A stretch of 64,000 nucleotides of DNA from NCBI RefSeq assembly GCF_015244745.1, contig NZ_JABCQI010000004.1, positions 186,001 to 250,000 of the forward strand. The letters run 5' to 3'. Both the position numbers and the translations under genes were made by a program. The notes beneath the pieces are model-generated. The model did no database searches and was not told where the DNA came from. It saw only the letters and a program-made list of their open reading frames with translations. Position 1 is the stretch's first letter; every line of letters begins with the position of its first letter. Below are positions 31,135 to 40,347 of this stretch, in pieces. This DNA is from Gluconobacter cadivus. Its GTDB lineage: Bacteria > Pseudomonadota > Alphaproteobacteria > Acetobacterales > Acetobacteraceae.

Positions 31135-31707
31135 ATGATCGATCTCAACCGCTCCGCTCTTATCCTTGTCGATATCCAGAATGATTTCCTGTCCGGCGGT
31201 GCACTTGCCGTACCAAATGGGGACAGCATTCTTGAGGCCGTCAACGCGCTTGCCAGACGCCCCTTCAGGGCAGTGATCGCAACGCAGGACTGGCACCCTT
31301 CCCATCACTGCTCTTTCAGCTCTCAGGGCGGTCCTTGGCCGGTTCACTGCGTTGCAGGCACCCATGGGGCTGATTTTCCTGAAGCACTCACGCCCGAACC
31401 AATAACGCACATCATCCGCAAAGGCGTTCTGCAGGAGCGGGACAGCTATTCGGGTTTTCTTGACAATGATCGTGCAACTTCAACAGGGCTCGACGGGTTA
31501 TTGAAAGGTCTTGGCATTGACCATGTGGTCGTCTGTGGGCTGGCTCTGGATTACTGCGTCATGGCGACGGCGCTGGATGCCGTAAATTGTGGCTATCAAA
31601 CCGACGTCGTGCCGGAAGCCTGTCGAGGGATTTCGACTGATCCAAATGCCACCTTGGAAAAACTTGAAAAACAAGGCGTTCGGTTGAAAAACCTGAATGC
31701 CTTCTGA
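31135..31707 (+). CDS. pncA: Nicotinamidase PncA
   Basis: A 190-residue isochorismatase-fold amidase converting nicotinamide to nicotinate for NAD salvage. The catalytic triad is visible: Asp13 (VDIQNDF), Lys96 (IIRKG) and Cys141 (LALDYCV). The metal ligands lie in QDWHPSHHCSF (Asp52, His54, His58). The spacing matches bacterial PncA, which also activates pyrazinamide. The start is 36 bp after the CBS protein. The Ivy-like gene begins 11 bp after its stop, so the two are likely co-transcribed. Confidence 0.95.
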   Translation: MIDLNRSALILVDIQNDFLSGGALAVPNGDSILEAVNALARRPFRAVIATQDWHPSHHCSFSSQGGPWPVHCVAGTHGADFPEALTPEPITHIIRKGVLQERDSYSGFLDNDRATSTGLDGLLKGLGIDHVVVCGLALDYCVMATALDAVNCGYQTDVVPEACRGISTDPNATLEKLEKQGVRLKNLNAF

Positions 31708-31718
31708 AGGGCACAATC

Positions 31719-32129
31719 ATGCATATAACCCGACTGCTTCCTGCCCTGCTGGCATGTGCGGCGTTTCAGACTGCCTCGGCAGCGACACCTCCGATAACGG
31801 CGGATCTGGCGAACACGCAAGGGTTCCGACAGGCCTATCAGGCTATGGTGACACTGCCGTCATGGGTGATGACGGCACATGCGACCTCCGTACCGGTCAG
31901 CGATTTCAGCATTGGGGGCAAGTCTTATCTTCTCGGGCATATGTGCCGCCAGCATGACTGTGCAGCAGAGCAGCTCGAGGTTGTTTTTGCGAAAGACCAT
32001 TCAGCCGCGTGGGGGCTGTTGAGCATCAAACGGGATGGGCCGCTGAAACAGACTTTTCTAGGTGCACCCGATTCCGAGATGCAGAAAGTGCTTCTCAAAG
32101 CCTATCAGGATAATAATCCAACAGACTGA
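31719..32129 (+). CDS. ivy: Ivy-family periplasmic lysozyme inhibitor
   Basis: A 136-residue protein with a clear signal peptide (HITRLLPALLACAAFQTASA, cut near residue 21). The mature part contains the motif CRQHDC (Cys76-Cys81) in the context SYLLGHMCRQHDCAAEQLEVVF. This corresponds to the CKPHDC loop of E. coli Ivy, which plugs the active site of C-type lysozymes and in that protein is held by a disulfide between the two cysteines. Length and the upstream FRQAYQAMVTLPSWV block also agree with the family. Function is inferred from family; protection against lysozyme or the cell's own lytic transglycosylases are both possible. An AAGGG sequence precedes the ATG. It follows pncA closely and ends before the tRNA pair on the opposite strand. 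Confidence 0.85.
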   Translation: MHITRLLPALLACAAFQTASAATPPITADLANTQGFRQAYQAMVTLPSWVMTAHATSVPVSDFSIGGKSYLLGHMCRQHDCAAEQLEVVFAKDHSAAWGLLSIKRDGPLKQTFLGAPDSEMQKVLLKAYQDNNPTD

Positions 32130-32172
32130 ATTTAAAGGAAAATGGAGCGCCAGCCGATGTCTCTGAAATGGC

Positions 32173-32249
32173 TGGTGCGCCCTGATGGATTCGAACCATC
32201 GACCCACAGCTTAGAAGGCTGTTGCTCTATCCATCTGAGCTAAGGGCGC
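32173..32249 (-). tRNA. tRNA-Arg(UCU)
   Basis: Read on the minus strand: acceptor GCGCCCT pairs with AGGGCGC, the D-arm is GCTCAGATGGATAGAGC, the anticodon stem ACAGC/GCTGT holds the loop CTTCTAA with anticodon TCT, and the T-arm is GATGGTTCGAATCCATC. The 3' CCA is encoded (32173-32175). It reads AGA/AGG codons, which are rare in this GC-rich genome. Confidence 0.97.
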
Positions 32250-32266
32250 ATCAATTGGCCGTTAAC

Positions 32267-32343
32267 TGGTCGGGGCGCCCGGACTCGAACCGGGGGCCTC
32301 TTGTACCCAAAACAAGCGCGCTACCAGGCTGCGCCACGCCCCG
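32267..32343 (-). tRNA. tRNA-Pro(UGG)
   Basis: Minus-strand cloverleaf: acceptor CGGGGCG with CGCCCCG, D-arm GCGCAGCCTGGTAGCGC, anticodon stem CTTGT/ACAAG with loop TTTGGGT (anticodon TGG), T-arm CCCGGTTCGAGTCCGGG and an encoded CCA at 32267-32269. It lies 17 bp from tRNA-Arg(UCU) on the same strand, probably one transcript. Confidence 0.97.
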
Positions 32344-32392
32344 AACCGGCCGGAACCTAGGATGTCTGGCCGGTCGAGGCAAGAGGGTTTTT

Positions 32393-32899
32393 TTACTCGC
32401 CTTCGCTTCTTACGAGCGGCGGCACGAAAAGCGGCGCTGTGTCCCACGGAAAGAGCACCCAGGTGTCCTGCGCAACTTCCGTCACATAATGATCCGTGAA
32501 GGGTTTGCCCTCAGGTTTGGCATAGAGGCACGCAAAGACTGCCTTGGGCAGCAGTTCGCGCACGATACGAGCGGTCACACCCGAATCCACGAGATCGTCC
32601 ACAATCAGGAAGCCATCGCCATCTCCCGCAGCAACAGGCGGCTTGACGACTTTCGGCTCATGCTGCGTGCCTTCTTCGCCCGCATAGCTGATGACCGAAA
32701 CGCTTTCGATCAGGCGGCAGCCCATCTCGCGGCCAAGAATGGCGGCGGGGATCAGGCCACCACGGGTAATGGCGACGATCCCGCGGAAAGGCCCATGTTT
32801 CTGCATGAGGGTTGAGGCCAGAAGACGCGCATCACGATGGAGCTGGTCCCAGGTGACGGTAGCATAATGAACGGTTTGGGGAGTCTGATTGGCTGTCAT
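32393..32899 (-). CDS. gpt: Xanthine-guanine phosphoribosyltransferase Gpt
   Basis: A 168-residue purine-salvage PRTase that uses PRPP to make XMP and GMP. The PRPP loop FLIVDDLVDSG and the upstream GIVAITRGGLIPAAILGRE are the family signatures; the C-terminal WVLFPWDTAP is also conserved. The ATG at 32899, with GAGGAAGA just upstream, is preferred over an upstream codon at 32926 that would add nine unconserved basic residues. It is divergent from the MFS exporter gene (70 bp gap) and upstream of the tRNA-Pro/tRNA-Arg pair on the same strand. Confidence 0.94.
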   Translation of the reverse strand: MTANQTPQTVHYATVTWDQLHRDARLLASTLMQKHGPFRGIVAITRGGLIPAAILGREMGCRLIESVSVISYAGEEGTQHEPKVVKPPVAAGDGDGFLIVDDLVDSGVTARIVRELLPKAVFACLYAKPEGKPFTDHYVTEVAQDTWVLFPWDTAPLFVPPLVRSEGE

Positions 32900-32969
32900 G
32901 ATCTTCCTCTGCCTTCCGTCTCGCAATTTTGCAATAAACTTGAGAGACGGAAGTGCCTAAAGTGCCGCA

Positions 32970-34196
32970 ATGATCGATCCGGCCCTGCGCACCCTCCCCG
33001 GCCTTCCGGCTCTTATCGTCGGAAGAATTTTCTCACAGCTTTCCGCGACCACCATGACGATCGCCATCGGATGGCAGATCTATGCGCTGACGCATGACGT
33101 AGCCTCTCTGGGCTATCTGGGGCTGGCACAGTTCCTGCCCATGATCCCGCTGACATTCGTCGCAGGACACGTTGCGGACCGCTTCAACCGGCGCACCATC
33201 GTCCTTGTCTGTCAGATCTGCGAAATTCTCTCTACGGCCGCCCTTGCCGTTGCCGCCGCACTTCACGGGCTGACGACGGGCGGCATCTACGCGTTCGCAG
33301 CCTTCTATGGCGTTCTGCGCAGCTTCGAGATGCCCTGCCAGCAGGCATTTCTCCCCGCCATCGCACCTCCAGCCCTTCTGCCCCGCGCACAGGCCCTACT
33401 CTCCTCGCTCTTCATGACAGCCTCCATCGTCGGCCCGAGCCTTGGCGGCCTGCTTTACGGCATTGGGCCGGTCGTCTGTTATGGCCTCTCGACCATCGGG
33501 TTTGCCGTGGCCTTCTCAGGAACATTTTCCCTGAAACTGGTGCACACCGTTCCCCCAAAAGAGCCGATCACATTCGCTTCGGTCTTTGCCGGTCTCTCCT
33601 TTCTTAACCGCCGCCGCGACCTTCTGGGGGCGATTACGCTCGATCTGTTCGCCGTTCTTTTGGGAGGCGCCACAGCCATGCTCCCGGTTTATGCCGACGG
33701 CATTCTGCATGTTGGTCCGGTCGGGCTGGGACTGCTTCGCGCGGCTCCGGCGATTGGCGCACTCCTGATGTCCTGGGGCCTGTCCCGTTACCCCCTCAGG
33801 GGGCGTGCAGGTCTCGTCATGTTTGTGTCGGTTGTCGTGTTCGGCGTTGCGACGATTGTCTTTGGCGCATCCCACACGGTTTGGGTCTCGATTGTAGCAC
33901 TGATGATCCTCGGAGCTGCTGACGTCATCAGCGTCGTGATCCGTTCCTCGTTGATCCAGCTTGCAACACCGGATTCGATGCGTGGACGTGTCTCAGCCGT
34001 CAATACGCTGTTCATCGGGTCCAGCAACCAGCTTGGCGAATTTGAGAGCGGCATGCTCGGAACGGCGATCGGACCGGAAGCCGCCGTGATCGCGGGCGGC
34101 ATTGGCACCATTCTGGTGGCGGCAGCATGGGCGCGGCTTTTCCCGCGACTATGGGCGCTGGATCGTCTGGAAGACGTCTTCCCCGAAGAACGGTAA
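32970..34196 (+). CDS. MFS transporter, DHA3/EntS-like exporter
   Basis: A 408-residue major facilitator protein with about 12 predicted membrane segments. The loop GHVADRFNRRTIVLVCQ after the second segment is the MFS motif A, and later blocks (FFEMPCQQAFLPAIAPPALLPRA-like region at about 115-140, and DSMRGRVSAVNTLFIGSSNQLGEFESG near 340) are typical of the EntS/DHA3 branch, which exports siderophores or drugs. The substrate cannot be inferred. It starts at an ATG 70 bp from the divergent gpt and ends just before a strong bidirectional terminator. Confidence 0.88.
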   Translation: MIDPALRTLPGLPALIVGRIFSQLSATTMTIAIGWQIYALTHDVASLGYLGLAQFLPMIPLTFVAGHVADRFNRRTIVLVCQICEILSTAALAVAAALHGLTTGGIYAFAAFYGVLRSFEMPCQQAFLPAIAPPALLPRAQALLSSLFMTASIVGPSLGGLLYGIGPVVCYGLSTIGFAVAFSGTFSLKLVHTVPPKEPITFASVFAGLSFLNRRRDLLGAITLDLFAVLLGGATAMLPVYADGILHVGPVGLGLLRAAPAIGALLMSWGLSRYPLRGRAGLVMFVSVVVFGVATIVFGASHTVWVSIVALMILGAADVISVVIRSSLIQLATPDSMRGRVSAVNTLFIGSSNQLGEFESGMLGTAIGPEAAVIAGGIGTILVAAAWARLFPRLWALDRLEDVFPEER

Positions 34197-34208
34197 GGCC
34201 AGAAACGC

Positions 34209-34235
34209 AAAAAGCTCCCGAAAGGGAGCTTTTTA
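34209..34235. terminator. Bidirectional intrinsic terminator
   Basis: An A-run plus AGCTCCC (34209-34219) pairs with GGGAGCT plus a T-run (34224-34234) around the GAAA tetraloop. It is symmetric, so it can terminate the MFS gene on the plus strand and the minus-strand tRNA-Asn transcript. Confidence 0.9.
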
Positions 34236-34267
34236 TTGCGGCCAAAGCAGCTTTTCAAAAGAAAAGC

Positions 34268-34343
34268 TGGCTCCCGAAGTAGGACTCGAACCTACGACCC
34301 AGCGATTAACAGTCGCTTGCTCTACCAACTGAGCTATTCGGGA
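34268..34343 (-). tRNA. tRNA-Asn(GUU)
   Basis: Minus-strand cloverleaf: acceptor TCCCGAA with TTCGGGA, D-arm GCTCAGTTGGTAGAGC, anticodon stem GCGA(C)/(G)TCGC region with loop CTGTTAA (anticodon GTT), T-arm GTAGGTTCGAGTCCTAC and encoded CCA at 34268-34270. Confidence 0.97.
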
Positions 34344-34453
34344 CCGGCGAGGTGGTATGTAGCCAAATGGTCGGGGTCGGTAAAGCCCCTAAATGAACTT
34401 TTTTTGGAGATTTTTTCGTTTTTCTTCAAAGACCTGAGAAAAACCGTCATTTT

Positions 34454-34906
34454 TCAGAGCTCTTCCCGCCCCCGCGTTGCAAGCTGATCCACGCGTTCGT
34501 TGTTTTCATCGCCCGAATGCCCTTTGACCCAGAGCCATTCAATCTCGTGCGGCTTCGCAGCTTCCAGAATACGCTGCCACAGATCCATATTGGCGACAGG
34601 GTCCCCAGCCGCATTCCGCCATTTCCGGCGCACCCAGCCCGTATGCCAGCGGGTAATGCCATTCCGCAGATATTCGCTGTCCGTATGCAGCGTCACGATG
34701 CAGGGGCGTTTCAGAGCCTCCAGCGCCTCGGCGGCAGCCGTCATTTCCATACGGTTGTTGGTCGTTTCCGGATGCCCACCCAGAAGCTCTTTTTCCTGAC
34801 CGCGGCAGACCAGAAGCGCCCCCCAGCCACCCGGGCCGGGGTTGGGTTTACACCCGCCATCCGTCCAGATTTCAACCTGAGGCCGCTCCGCAGAGGCCTC
34901 AGACAT
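34454..34906 (-). CDS. rnhA: Ribonuclease HI
   Basis: A 150-residue enzyme that cuts the RNA strand of RNA-DNA hybrids. The four carboxylates are in place: Asp16 (WTDGG), Glu54 (RMEMTA), Asp76 (HTDSEY) and Asp140 (ERVDQLA), with the catalytic-loop His130 (KGHSGDENN). The ATG at 34906 overlaps the last codons of thrB; a GTG nine bases upstream (34915) is an alternative start. It is the last gene of the ispH-thrB-rnhA run. The 110 bp to the tRNA-Asn on its 3' side contain only AT-rich sequence and a weak hairpin. Confidence 0.94.
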   Translation of the reverse strand: MSEASAERPQVEIWTDGGCKPNPGPGGWGALLVCRGQEKELLGGHPETTNNRMEMTAAAEALEALKRPCIVTLHTDSEYLRNGITRWHTGWVRRKWRNAAGDPVANMDLWQRILEAAKPHEIEWLWVKGHSGDENNERVDQLATRGREEL

Positions 34907-35849
34907 GCGCGACACCCGCGAAATGACGCAGGCGCACCAGATAGGCCAGCGGGTCTTTGCGTGTCACGAGTGCATTGGCCGGAGTGTTGATCCAGTCATA
35001 CAGACGCGTCAGCAGAAAGCGGATCGAAGCCCCCTGACACAGCAGGGGAAGCGCCGATTTCTCCGCCTCAGTCAGCGGGCGAACACTTTCATAACCCTGA
35101 AGAATGGCCGCAGCGAATGACGGCGCGAATGTCTTTTCGTCCCGGAAACACCAGGCATTCAGGCAGATCGCCAGATCGTAAGCCAGAAAATCCGTACAGG
35201 CGAAATAGAAGTCGATCAGCCCCGACACCTGCCCGTTCTGGAAGAAAACATTATCCGGAAACAGATCCGCATGGATCTGCCCACGCGGCAGTTCATCCGG
35301 CAGAGGCCATGCGCTTTCGATCAGCTGCAGCGCAGCCCGCACTTCAGCTGTCAGGCCGGGCGACAGTACGTCTCCGCTCTCCCCACAGCTATCAAGCAGC
35401 GGTCCCCATGCCGCCGGAGAGAGCGCATTCGGACGAACAGCGCTATATCCCTCACCAGCAATGTGCAGCCGGGCCAGCGCCTTGCCGAGTTCCAGACACA
35501 GCCCCCCATCGAGCTGTGTGGCGGACACACCGGGAAGGAATGTCGTGATGGCAGCCGGACGGTCTGCCAGTGTCCGCAGCGCGGTGCCATTCCGGTCGGA
35601 TACGGGAAGCGGGCAGTTCAGCCCCCTGCCCGCAAGATGCTGCATAAGCCCCAGAAACCATGGAAGCTCACTGGCATTTACCCGACGCTCGAACAGCGTA
35701 AGAATAAAATCCCCCTCCGTCGTACGGAGGAGGAAATTGCTGTTTTCGACACCCTCGGCGATGCCATGAAATGAGACCAGAGTGCCGATCGCGTAAGTGC
35801 CAAGAAACGCTTCAAGCGTCTCGGCCGCCAGTTCCGTATAGACGGCCAT
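34899..35849 (-). CDS. thrB: Homoserine kinase ThrB (APH-like, type II)
   Basis: A 316-residue kinase of the aminoglycoside phosphotransferase fold that phosphorylates homoserine for threonine synthesis. This family is the alphaproteobacterial/pseudomonad type rather than the GHMP-type ThrB of E. coli. The N-terminal block [26 protein letters not shown], the Brenner motif [11 protein letters not shown] (catalytic Asp) and [17 protein letters not shown] are diagnostic. It is 6 bp downstream of ispH and overlaps rnhA, so the three genes are probably one operon; the functional reason for this conserved arrangement is unknown. Confidence 0.94.
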   Translation of the reverse strand: MAVYTELAAETLEAFLGTYAIGTLVSFHGIAEGVENSNFLLRTTEGDFILTLFERRVNASELPWFLGLMQHLAGRGLNCPLPVSDRNGTALRTLADRPAAITTFLPGVSATQLDGGLCLELGKALARLHIAGEGYSAVRPNALSPAAWGPLLDSCGESGDVLSPGLTAEVRAALQLIESAWPLPDELPRGQIHADLFPDNVFFQNGQVSGLIDFYFACTDFLAYDLAICLNAWCFRDEKTFAPSFAAAILQGYESVRPLTEAEKSALPLLCQGASIRFLLTRLYDWINTPANALVTRKDPLAYLVRLRHFAGVAHV

Positions 35850-35855
35850 GAGAAA

Positions 35856-36866
35856 TTAGTCTTCCTCGCCAGCCAGCGGACCGGGCAGTCGAAAGTTGAT
35901 GTTCTCTTCCTTGACAATCCGCTCTTCGATCTTGAGCGAATATTTCTCGGACAGAGCCGTCACCATTTCCTGCACGAGGCTCTCGGGAGCGGACGCACCG
36001 GCACTGATGCCCAGCGTTTCCACGCCTTCAAGGACGCTCCAGTCCAGATTTTCGAGCTTCGGCACCAGAAGCGCACGACGCGCGCCCGACCGTTCAGCCA
36101 CTTCGCGCAGGCGCTGTGAGTTGGACGAGTTCGGAGAACCGATCACGATCACCAGATCACTTTCGGGCGCAATCGCCTTCACGGCTTCCTGACGGTTGGT
36201 CGTCGCGTAGCAGATGTCTTCGCGCTTCGGCCCTTCGATGAGCGGGAAGCGCGAACGCAGGATGTCCACGATCTCGGCCGTATCATCGACCGACAATGTG
36301 GTCTGCGTGATGAAGGCCAGTTTCGCGGGGTCTTCCGGCTGGATCGTACGGGCTTCTTCCGCATCGTTGATGAGCGTGACAGCACCCGGCGGGAGCTGGC
36401 CCATGGTGCCAACAACTTCCGGATGGCCCGCATGACCGATCATGAGGATATGGAGCTGGTCCGGCCCACCACCCGCGAAGTGACGCTCGGCCTCACGATG
36501 AACCTTCGACACCAGTGGGCAGGTTGCATCCAGATACAGCAGATTGCGGCGCTGGGCCTCGGCGGGAACGGATTTTGGAACGCCATGCGCAGAGAAAACA
36601 ACATGTCCGTCCTCGGGAACCTCGTCCAGTTCCTCGACGAAAATGGCCCCCTTGGCCTCAAGCCCCTCAACGACCGTGCGGTTATGGACGATCTCGTGAC
36701 GGACATAGACCGGAGCGCCATAACGACGCAGCGCTTCTTCCACGACACGGATTGCGCGGTCCACACCGGCACAGAATCCACGCGGACCGGCAAGCAGGAC
36801 GCGAAGGGTTGGAGGAGCATCCACACCATTGGTGCGGGCAGGAGCGAAAGTCGTCTGTTCTGACAT
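35856..36866 (-). CDS. ispH: 4-Hydroxy-3-methylbut-2-enyl diphosphate reductase IspH
   Basis: A 336-residue iron-sulfur enzyme, the last step of the MEP isoprenoid pathway. The three cluster cysteines are Cys32 (GPRGFCAGV), Cys116 (ATCPLV) and Cys219 ([10 protein letters not shown]). Other blocks are [16 protein letters not shown] and [11 protein letters not shown]. The ATG at 36866 is chosen because the 24 residues before the conserved core fit the family. The frame stays open for almost 500 codons upstream, but that part is antisense to the lipoprotein and OPT genes and is not coding. IspH is often followed by thrB in alphaproteobacteria. Confidence 0.96.
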   Translation of the reverse strand: MSEQTTFAPARTNGVDAPPTLRVLLAGPRGFCAGVDRAIRVVEEALRRYGAPVYVRHEIVHNRTVVEGLEAKGAIFVEELDEVPEDGHVVFSAHGVPKSVPAEAQRRNLLYLDATCPLVSKVHREAERHFAGGGPDQLHILMIGHAGHPEVVGTMGQLPPGAVTLINDAEEARTIQPEDPAKLAFITQTTLSVDDTAEIVDILRSRFPLIEGPKREDICYATTNRQEAVKAIAPESDLVIVIGSPNSSNSQRLREVAERSGARRALLVPKLENLDWSVLEGVETLGISAGASAPESLVQEMVTALSEKYSLKIEERIVKEENINFRLPGPLAGEED

Positions 36867-36980
36867 GGTGTTCCCCAAGCGGGCGGAGTTCGATATGTAG
36901 GACCAGTATCGACCGGATTGCCTCTCGTCGCAACGTCCGGGCTTCTTTGCCGAGCCTCTTTGTAGGAGTTTCTTCAGCTG

Positions 36981-37574
36981 ATGCCAGCCATCCGGCGCTT
37001 CGCCTCGCCCCTGTTTGCTCCGGCTTTCGCCCTCCTGGCCCTTTCGAGTCTGGCCGGCTGCGACGAATCCAACCAGAGTTTCTTCGCCCCCGCCTGTCCG
37101 GCGCTCGATATCCCGGGATCGGCAGCGGACCAGTTCGTCTATGACGGCAAGAGCGCGGATATCGGAAGCCTCGTCAGCCATGCGCAGATCACATCTCTGT
37201 CCGGAGACTGCGAGCGCGGTCCGGAAGGACCTCATGGTCACCAGACGGTCCGCACGCGTCTGAGCCTTGCCATGAACCTGACCCGTGGCCCGGCGGCGAC
37301 CAGCAATACGATCGATGTGCCGTATTTCATTGTCATCATGCGGGACGGCAAGATCGTGGACAAGAAAGTCTTCACGGACACGTTCCGCTTCCCACCGAAT
37401 GTCAGCACACAGTCCGTCCGCACGGATCTGCGCCTGATCGACCTGCCAGCCACCGACAACATGGCGCAGGAAAATCCATACACGCTCGAAATCGGGTATC
37501 AGCTGACACACGGCGAACTGGGCTATAACCGCGAACACCTCTCCCCGGTCGCTTTTCACAGCCACACCCAGTAA
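36981..37574 (+). CDS. Conserved lipoprotein of unknown function
   Basis: A 197-residue secreted protein with a lipoprotein signal peptide (hydrophobic segment [16 protein letters not shown], lipobox LAGC, Cys27). The mature part has two more cysteines (PACPALDI and SGDCERG). It shows beta-rich stretches such as [22 protein letters not shown] and is followed by a C-terminus lacking membrane segments. I do not recognise a named domain; similar short lipoproteins occur in Acetobacteraceae and other alphaproteobacteria as uncharacterised proteins. It is divergent from ispH across a 114-bp gap and upstream of the OPT transporter, separated by a hairpin. Confidence 0.75.
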   Translation: MPAIRRFASPLFAPAFALLALSSLAGCDESNQSFFAPACPALDIPGSAADQFVYDGKSADIGSLVSHAQITSLSGDCERGPEGPHGHQTVRTRLSLAMNLTRGPAATSNTIDVPYFIVIMRDGKIVDKKVFTDTFRFPPNVSTQSVRTDLRLIDLPATDNMAQENPYTLEIGYQLTHGELGYNREHLSPVAFHSHTQ

Positions 37575-37593
37575 AAGTACCAGTAAAAATCGG

Positions 37594-37615
37594 CGGGGCT
37601 GAAGCATCAGCCCCG
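37594..37615 (+). terminator. Hairpin between lipoprotein and OPT genes, no T-tract
   Basis: CGGGGCTGA (37594-37602) pairs perfectly with TCAGCCCCG (37607-37615) around an AGCA loop. There is no T-run after it, so full termination is doubtful; it may attenuate read-through into the OPT gene. Confidence 0.5.
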
Positions 37616-37640
37616 ACATGCAGTCACAGCGAGCGGCTCT

Positions 37641-39554
37641 GTGCCTGCCATCATTTCGGAACAGAAATACATGGACAATCGCGAACTGACCCTCCGGGGG
37701 ATTATTCTCGGAGCCCTCATCACGGTCGTCTTTACGGCAGCAAACGTTTATCTGGGCCTGAAAATCGGTCTGACTTTCGGCTCGTCCATTCCAGCCACCA
37801 TCATCTCGATGGCCGTCCTGCGCCTCATGGGCGGCGGGACCATGCTGGAAAACAACATGGTTCAGACGCAGGCTTCTGCTGCCGGTACCCTGTCCTGCGT
37901 GTTTGCGGCCCTTCCGGCCCTCATCATGGTTGGATACTGGCATGAATTTCCGTATGTCATCACCCTGCTGCTGACGATGGCGGGCGGCATGACGGGCGTT
38001 GTTTTCACCATCCCGCTGCGCCGGGCCCTCGTGAGCAACTCCGATCTGCCCTACCCCGAAGGCACGGCCTGTGCCGAAATCCTGCGCGCCTCCTCGCCGG
38101 AGGGCGATGCCCGGAGCCTCAAATCCCTCACCCTCGGCACTCTTGTCTCGGGTGCTGTAGCGTTTGCCACATCGGGTCTGCGCCTCCTGTCGGACGGATT
38201 TTCTGCTGCTACCGTCGTCGGGTCCTCGGCATTTCGTCTGAGTGGAAGTTTTTCGCTGGCCCTGCTGGGCACCGGCTATCTGGTTGGTATCGGCGGCGGT
38301 ATTGCGATGCTGCTCGGCGTGTTTCTGGCCTGGGGCGTCATGGTGCCGGTTCTGGGCCACCTCGCCCCCTCAGCCACGCCACTGGCCGAAGCCTCGGGAC
38401 TTTGGCTGCACAAGGTGCGTTTCATCGGTGCCGGAACCATTGCAGTGGCAGCGGTCTGGACGCTGCTCGCTCTTGCCCGTCCGGTCGCACAAGGGTTGAA
38501 AGAAGCGCTTTCCGTCACTCATCTGGCAACCGGCGATGACAGCGACCGCGATCTTTCTCCTCGTACACTGATTGGTCTTTGCGCAGGTCTTGCAATCCTG
38601 CTCGCTGCGCTGTTCAGCTATTTCCTGTGGCCTGTCATGCCGCATGGTGGCGCTCTGGGAACACTGGTCGTTCTGGGGTTGATCGCCTGTTTCGGACTGG
38701 GTTTTCTGGTCGCCAGCGCGTGCGGCTATATGGCTGGTATCATTGGATCATCATCTTCGCCGATATCCGGTGTTGGCATCATCGCCATCATTGTCATTTC
38801 GGTTGCTCTCTGGGGGCTGGAGAGCGGCGGCATCCTGACGGTGGACCAGCGCCCGATCGCCATCGCGTTCGGCTTGTTCGTCCTCTCCGCCATCACTGCC
38901 TCAGCCGCCGTTTCGAACGATAATCTGCAGGATCTCAAGACAGGCCAGCTCGTCGGCGCGGCACCCTGGAGGCAGGAAGTTGCGCTGCTTATCGGCTGTG
39001 CCGTTGGCGCGATCGTTATCCCCTGGGTGCTTCAGGTGTTGTATCAGGCTTATGGTTTCGTGGGTGCCATGCCACGTGCAGATATGAACCCTTCGCGCGC
39101 ACTTGCCGCCCCCCAGCCCGCCCTGATGGCAGCTATTGCAACTGGGATTCTGACGCACCGACTTGACTGGCTGATGCTGGAAATCGGAGCAGCCATTGGC
39201 GTCTGCCTGGTCGTACTGGATATTGTGCTGAACCGCCGCAACCTTGCTCTCCCGCCGCTGGCCGTGGGAATGGGCATCTACCTCCCGGCAGAGGTCTCGG
39301 TAACTATCGGGATTGGTGCAGGGCTTGCGTGGCTTCTGCGCCGTTTCCCCAGAGAACAGGGAACGATGATCGCCTCAGGATTCATTGTCGGGGAAAGCCT
39401 GATCGGCGTAGCACTTGCGGCCATGACAGGCGCTACGGGAAGCTCAGATACTCTGGCGCTTCCCGTTCCAGCTCTGTTGAATGCCGGATTGGGCTGGGCT
39501 GTTTTCTGTGGTGTTCTGCTCTGGTTCGGACGCCGGGTCAGACATTCAGAGTAA
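37641..39554 (+). CDS. OPT-family oligopeptide (or metal-chelate) transporter
   Basis: A 637-residue polytopic membrane protein, about 14-16 hydrophobic segments, of the OPT family. The N-terminal [38 protein letters not shown], the block [14 protein letters not shown] (about residues 132-145) and [20 protein letters not shown] are family signatures. OPT members import oligopeptides, glutathione or siderophore-like chelates by proton symport; the substrate here is not deducible. The start is GTG at 37641; an ATG at 37671 (MDNRELT) is a reasonable alternative because conservation begins there. The gene stands alone and is convergent with the coiled-coil gene at a shared hairpin. Confidence 0.9.
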   Translation: MPAIISEQKYMDNRELTLRGIILGALITVVFTAANVYLGLKIGLTFGSSIPATIISMAVLRLMGGGTMLENNMVQTQASAAGTLSCVFAALPALIMVGYWHEFPYVITLLLTMAGGMTGVVFTIPLRRALVSNSDLPYPEGTACAEILRASSPEGDARSLKSLTLGTLVSGAVAFATSGLRLLSDGFSAATVVGSSAFRLSGSFSLALLGTGYLVGIGGGIAMLLGVFLAWGVMVPVLGHLAPSATPLAEASGLWLHKVRFIGAGTIAVAAVWTLLALARPVAQGLKEALSVTHLATGDDSDRDLSPRTLIGLCAGLAILLAALFSYFLWPVMPHGGALGTLVVLGLIACFGLGFLVASACGYMAGIIGSSSSPISGVGIIAIIVISVALWGLESGGILTVDQRPIAIAFGLFVLSAITASAAVSNDNLQDLKTGQLVGAAPWRQEVALLIGCAVGAIVIPWVLQVLYQAYGFVGAMPRADMNPSRALAAPQPALMAAIATGILTHRLDWLMLEIGAAIGVCLVVLDIVLNRRNLALPPLAVGMGIYLPAEVSVTIGIGAGLAWLLRRFPREQGTMIASGFIVGESLIGVALAAMTGATGSSDTLALPVPALLNAGLGWAVFCGVLLWFGRRVRHSE

Positions 39555-39581
39555 ATAAATAAAGGCCTGCGGTCAGGCCTT
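39552..39581 (-). terminator. Intrinsic terminator for the minus-strand coiled-coil gene
   Basis: AAGGCCTG (39562-39569) pairs with CAGGCCTT (39574-39581) around a 4-nt loop; on the minus strand it is followed by TATTTATTTAC. The stop codon of the minus-strand gene lies in the stem/loop. Confidence 0.7.
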
Positions 39582-40133
39582 CACCCACCACTGCACAGGC
39601 TCCTGTTCGGCAATCTCGGCTTCCGCCACATCCACCACCTGCGGAGCAGGCTCCTTGCGAGGGCGTCCAACAGGGCGCGGTGTACGGCGTGCTGCTTCGG
39701 CAGCCTGCTCACGCGCCTGATGAAGAGATGCCTTCAATGTCTGGATCGTATCCTGATTTTCGCGTAACTCGCGGTTCAGTTCACTGATCTGGATTTTCGC
39801 ATGGGCTTCGCGCGTCTCGAACGCCTTGAGCTGGCTGCGAATTTCCCCGAGGCTCCGCTCGGCCTCTTCCCAGCGACGCTGTTCACGCTTGACCGACTGG
39901 CGAAGACGCTCAAGTTCTTCCTGATCGTCCTGCCCGACATTACGCGCTGCAATTCCACGACCGCCCTGATGTTCGACCACAACCTGCCCGTCGCGGACGA
40001 AACGACGACGGCGCTCGGCAGTCGGGGGAACGGGCCTTGACTTGTTTGGAGTGCGTGAGGACGCCCCGGCACCCAGACGGGCCAGAGCCTGTCGCAGTTT
40101 GTCTTCTTCGTTAGCCTGATGCTCGTCCTGCAT
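39573..40133 (-). CDS. Coiled-coil protein with AT-hook-like motif
   Basis: A 186-residue hydrophilic protein of unknown function. After a basic, Pro-rich N-terminus (KSRPVPPTAERRRRF, residues 31-45) there is a long predicted coiled coil from about residue 72 to 148 with heptad spacing of Leu and Gln/Glu. A basic segment RRTPRPVGRPRKEPAP (about residues 149-164) contains GRPRK, an AT-hook-like DNA-binding core. The last residues are EPVQWWVKA. A nucleoid-associated or regulatory role is possible but only inferred. The ATG at 40133 is preferred; the open frame extends upstream to 40238, but that stretch is Cys/Phe-rich and atypical. The 214 bp between it and cobO hold no gene. Confidence 0.65.
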   Translation of the reverse strand: MQDEHQANEEDKLRQALARLGAGASSRTPNKSRPVPPTAERRRRFVRDGQVVVEHQGGRGIAARNVGQDDQEELERLRQSVKREQRRWEEAERSLGEIRSQLKAFETREAHAKIQISELNRELRENQDTIQTLKASLHQAREQAAEAARRTPRPVGRPRKEPAPQVVDVAEAEIAEQEPVQWWVKA

Positions 40134-40347
40134 TCTGTATTCTTCAACCAATATGATATTTATGGATTTTCCCCTGCAAAACAGGTCTGCCGAAAAGCAG
40201 AAAAGCTGACCGGATTTAAACCCGCTCAGCCGAAACATGTCCTGACAAGGATATGAAAAGTCGACTCGCCTAGAGAAACCCCAGCGTTCTGACGAGGCTT
40301 TCCTAGCACTTCACGCCCATTCTGTCATCAGGGCAATAAGCGTTTAT

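Noticed and set aside
32222-32815. Plus-strand frame running over the tRNA-Arg/tRNA-Pro pair and gpt
   Set aside because: It is translated tRNA sequence plus antisense gpt, a common annotation artefact.
34102-34332. Plus-strand frame ending in a VGLEPTTQRLT sequence
   Set aside because: It runs across the end of the MFS gene, a terminator and tRNA-Asn, another tRNA-derived artefact.
35856-38360. Very long minus-strand open frame extending upstream of ispH
   Set aside because: Only the last 336 codons are IspH. The upstream part is antisense to the lipoprotein and OPT genes and has no homology-like motif; it stays open because of the GC-rich codon bias.
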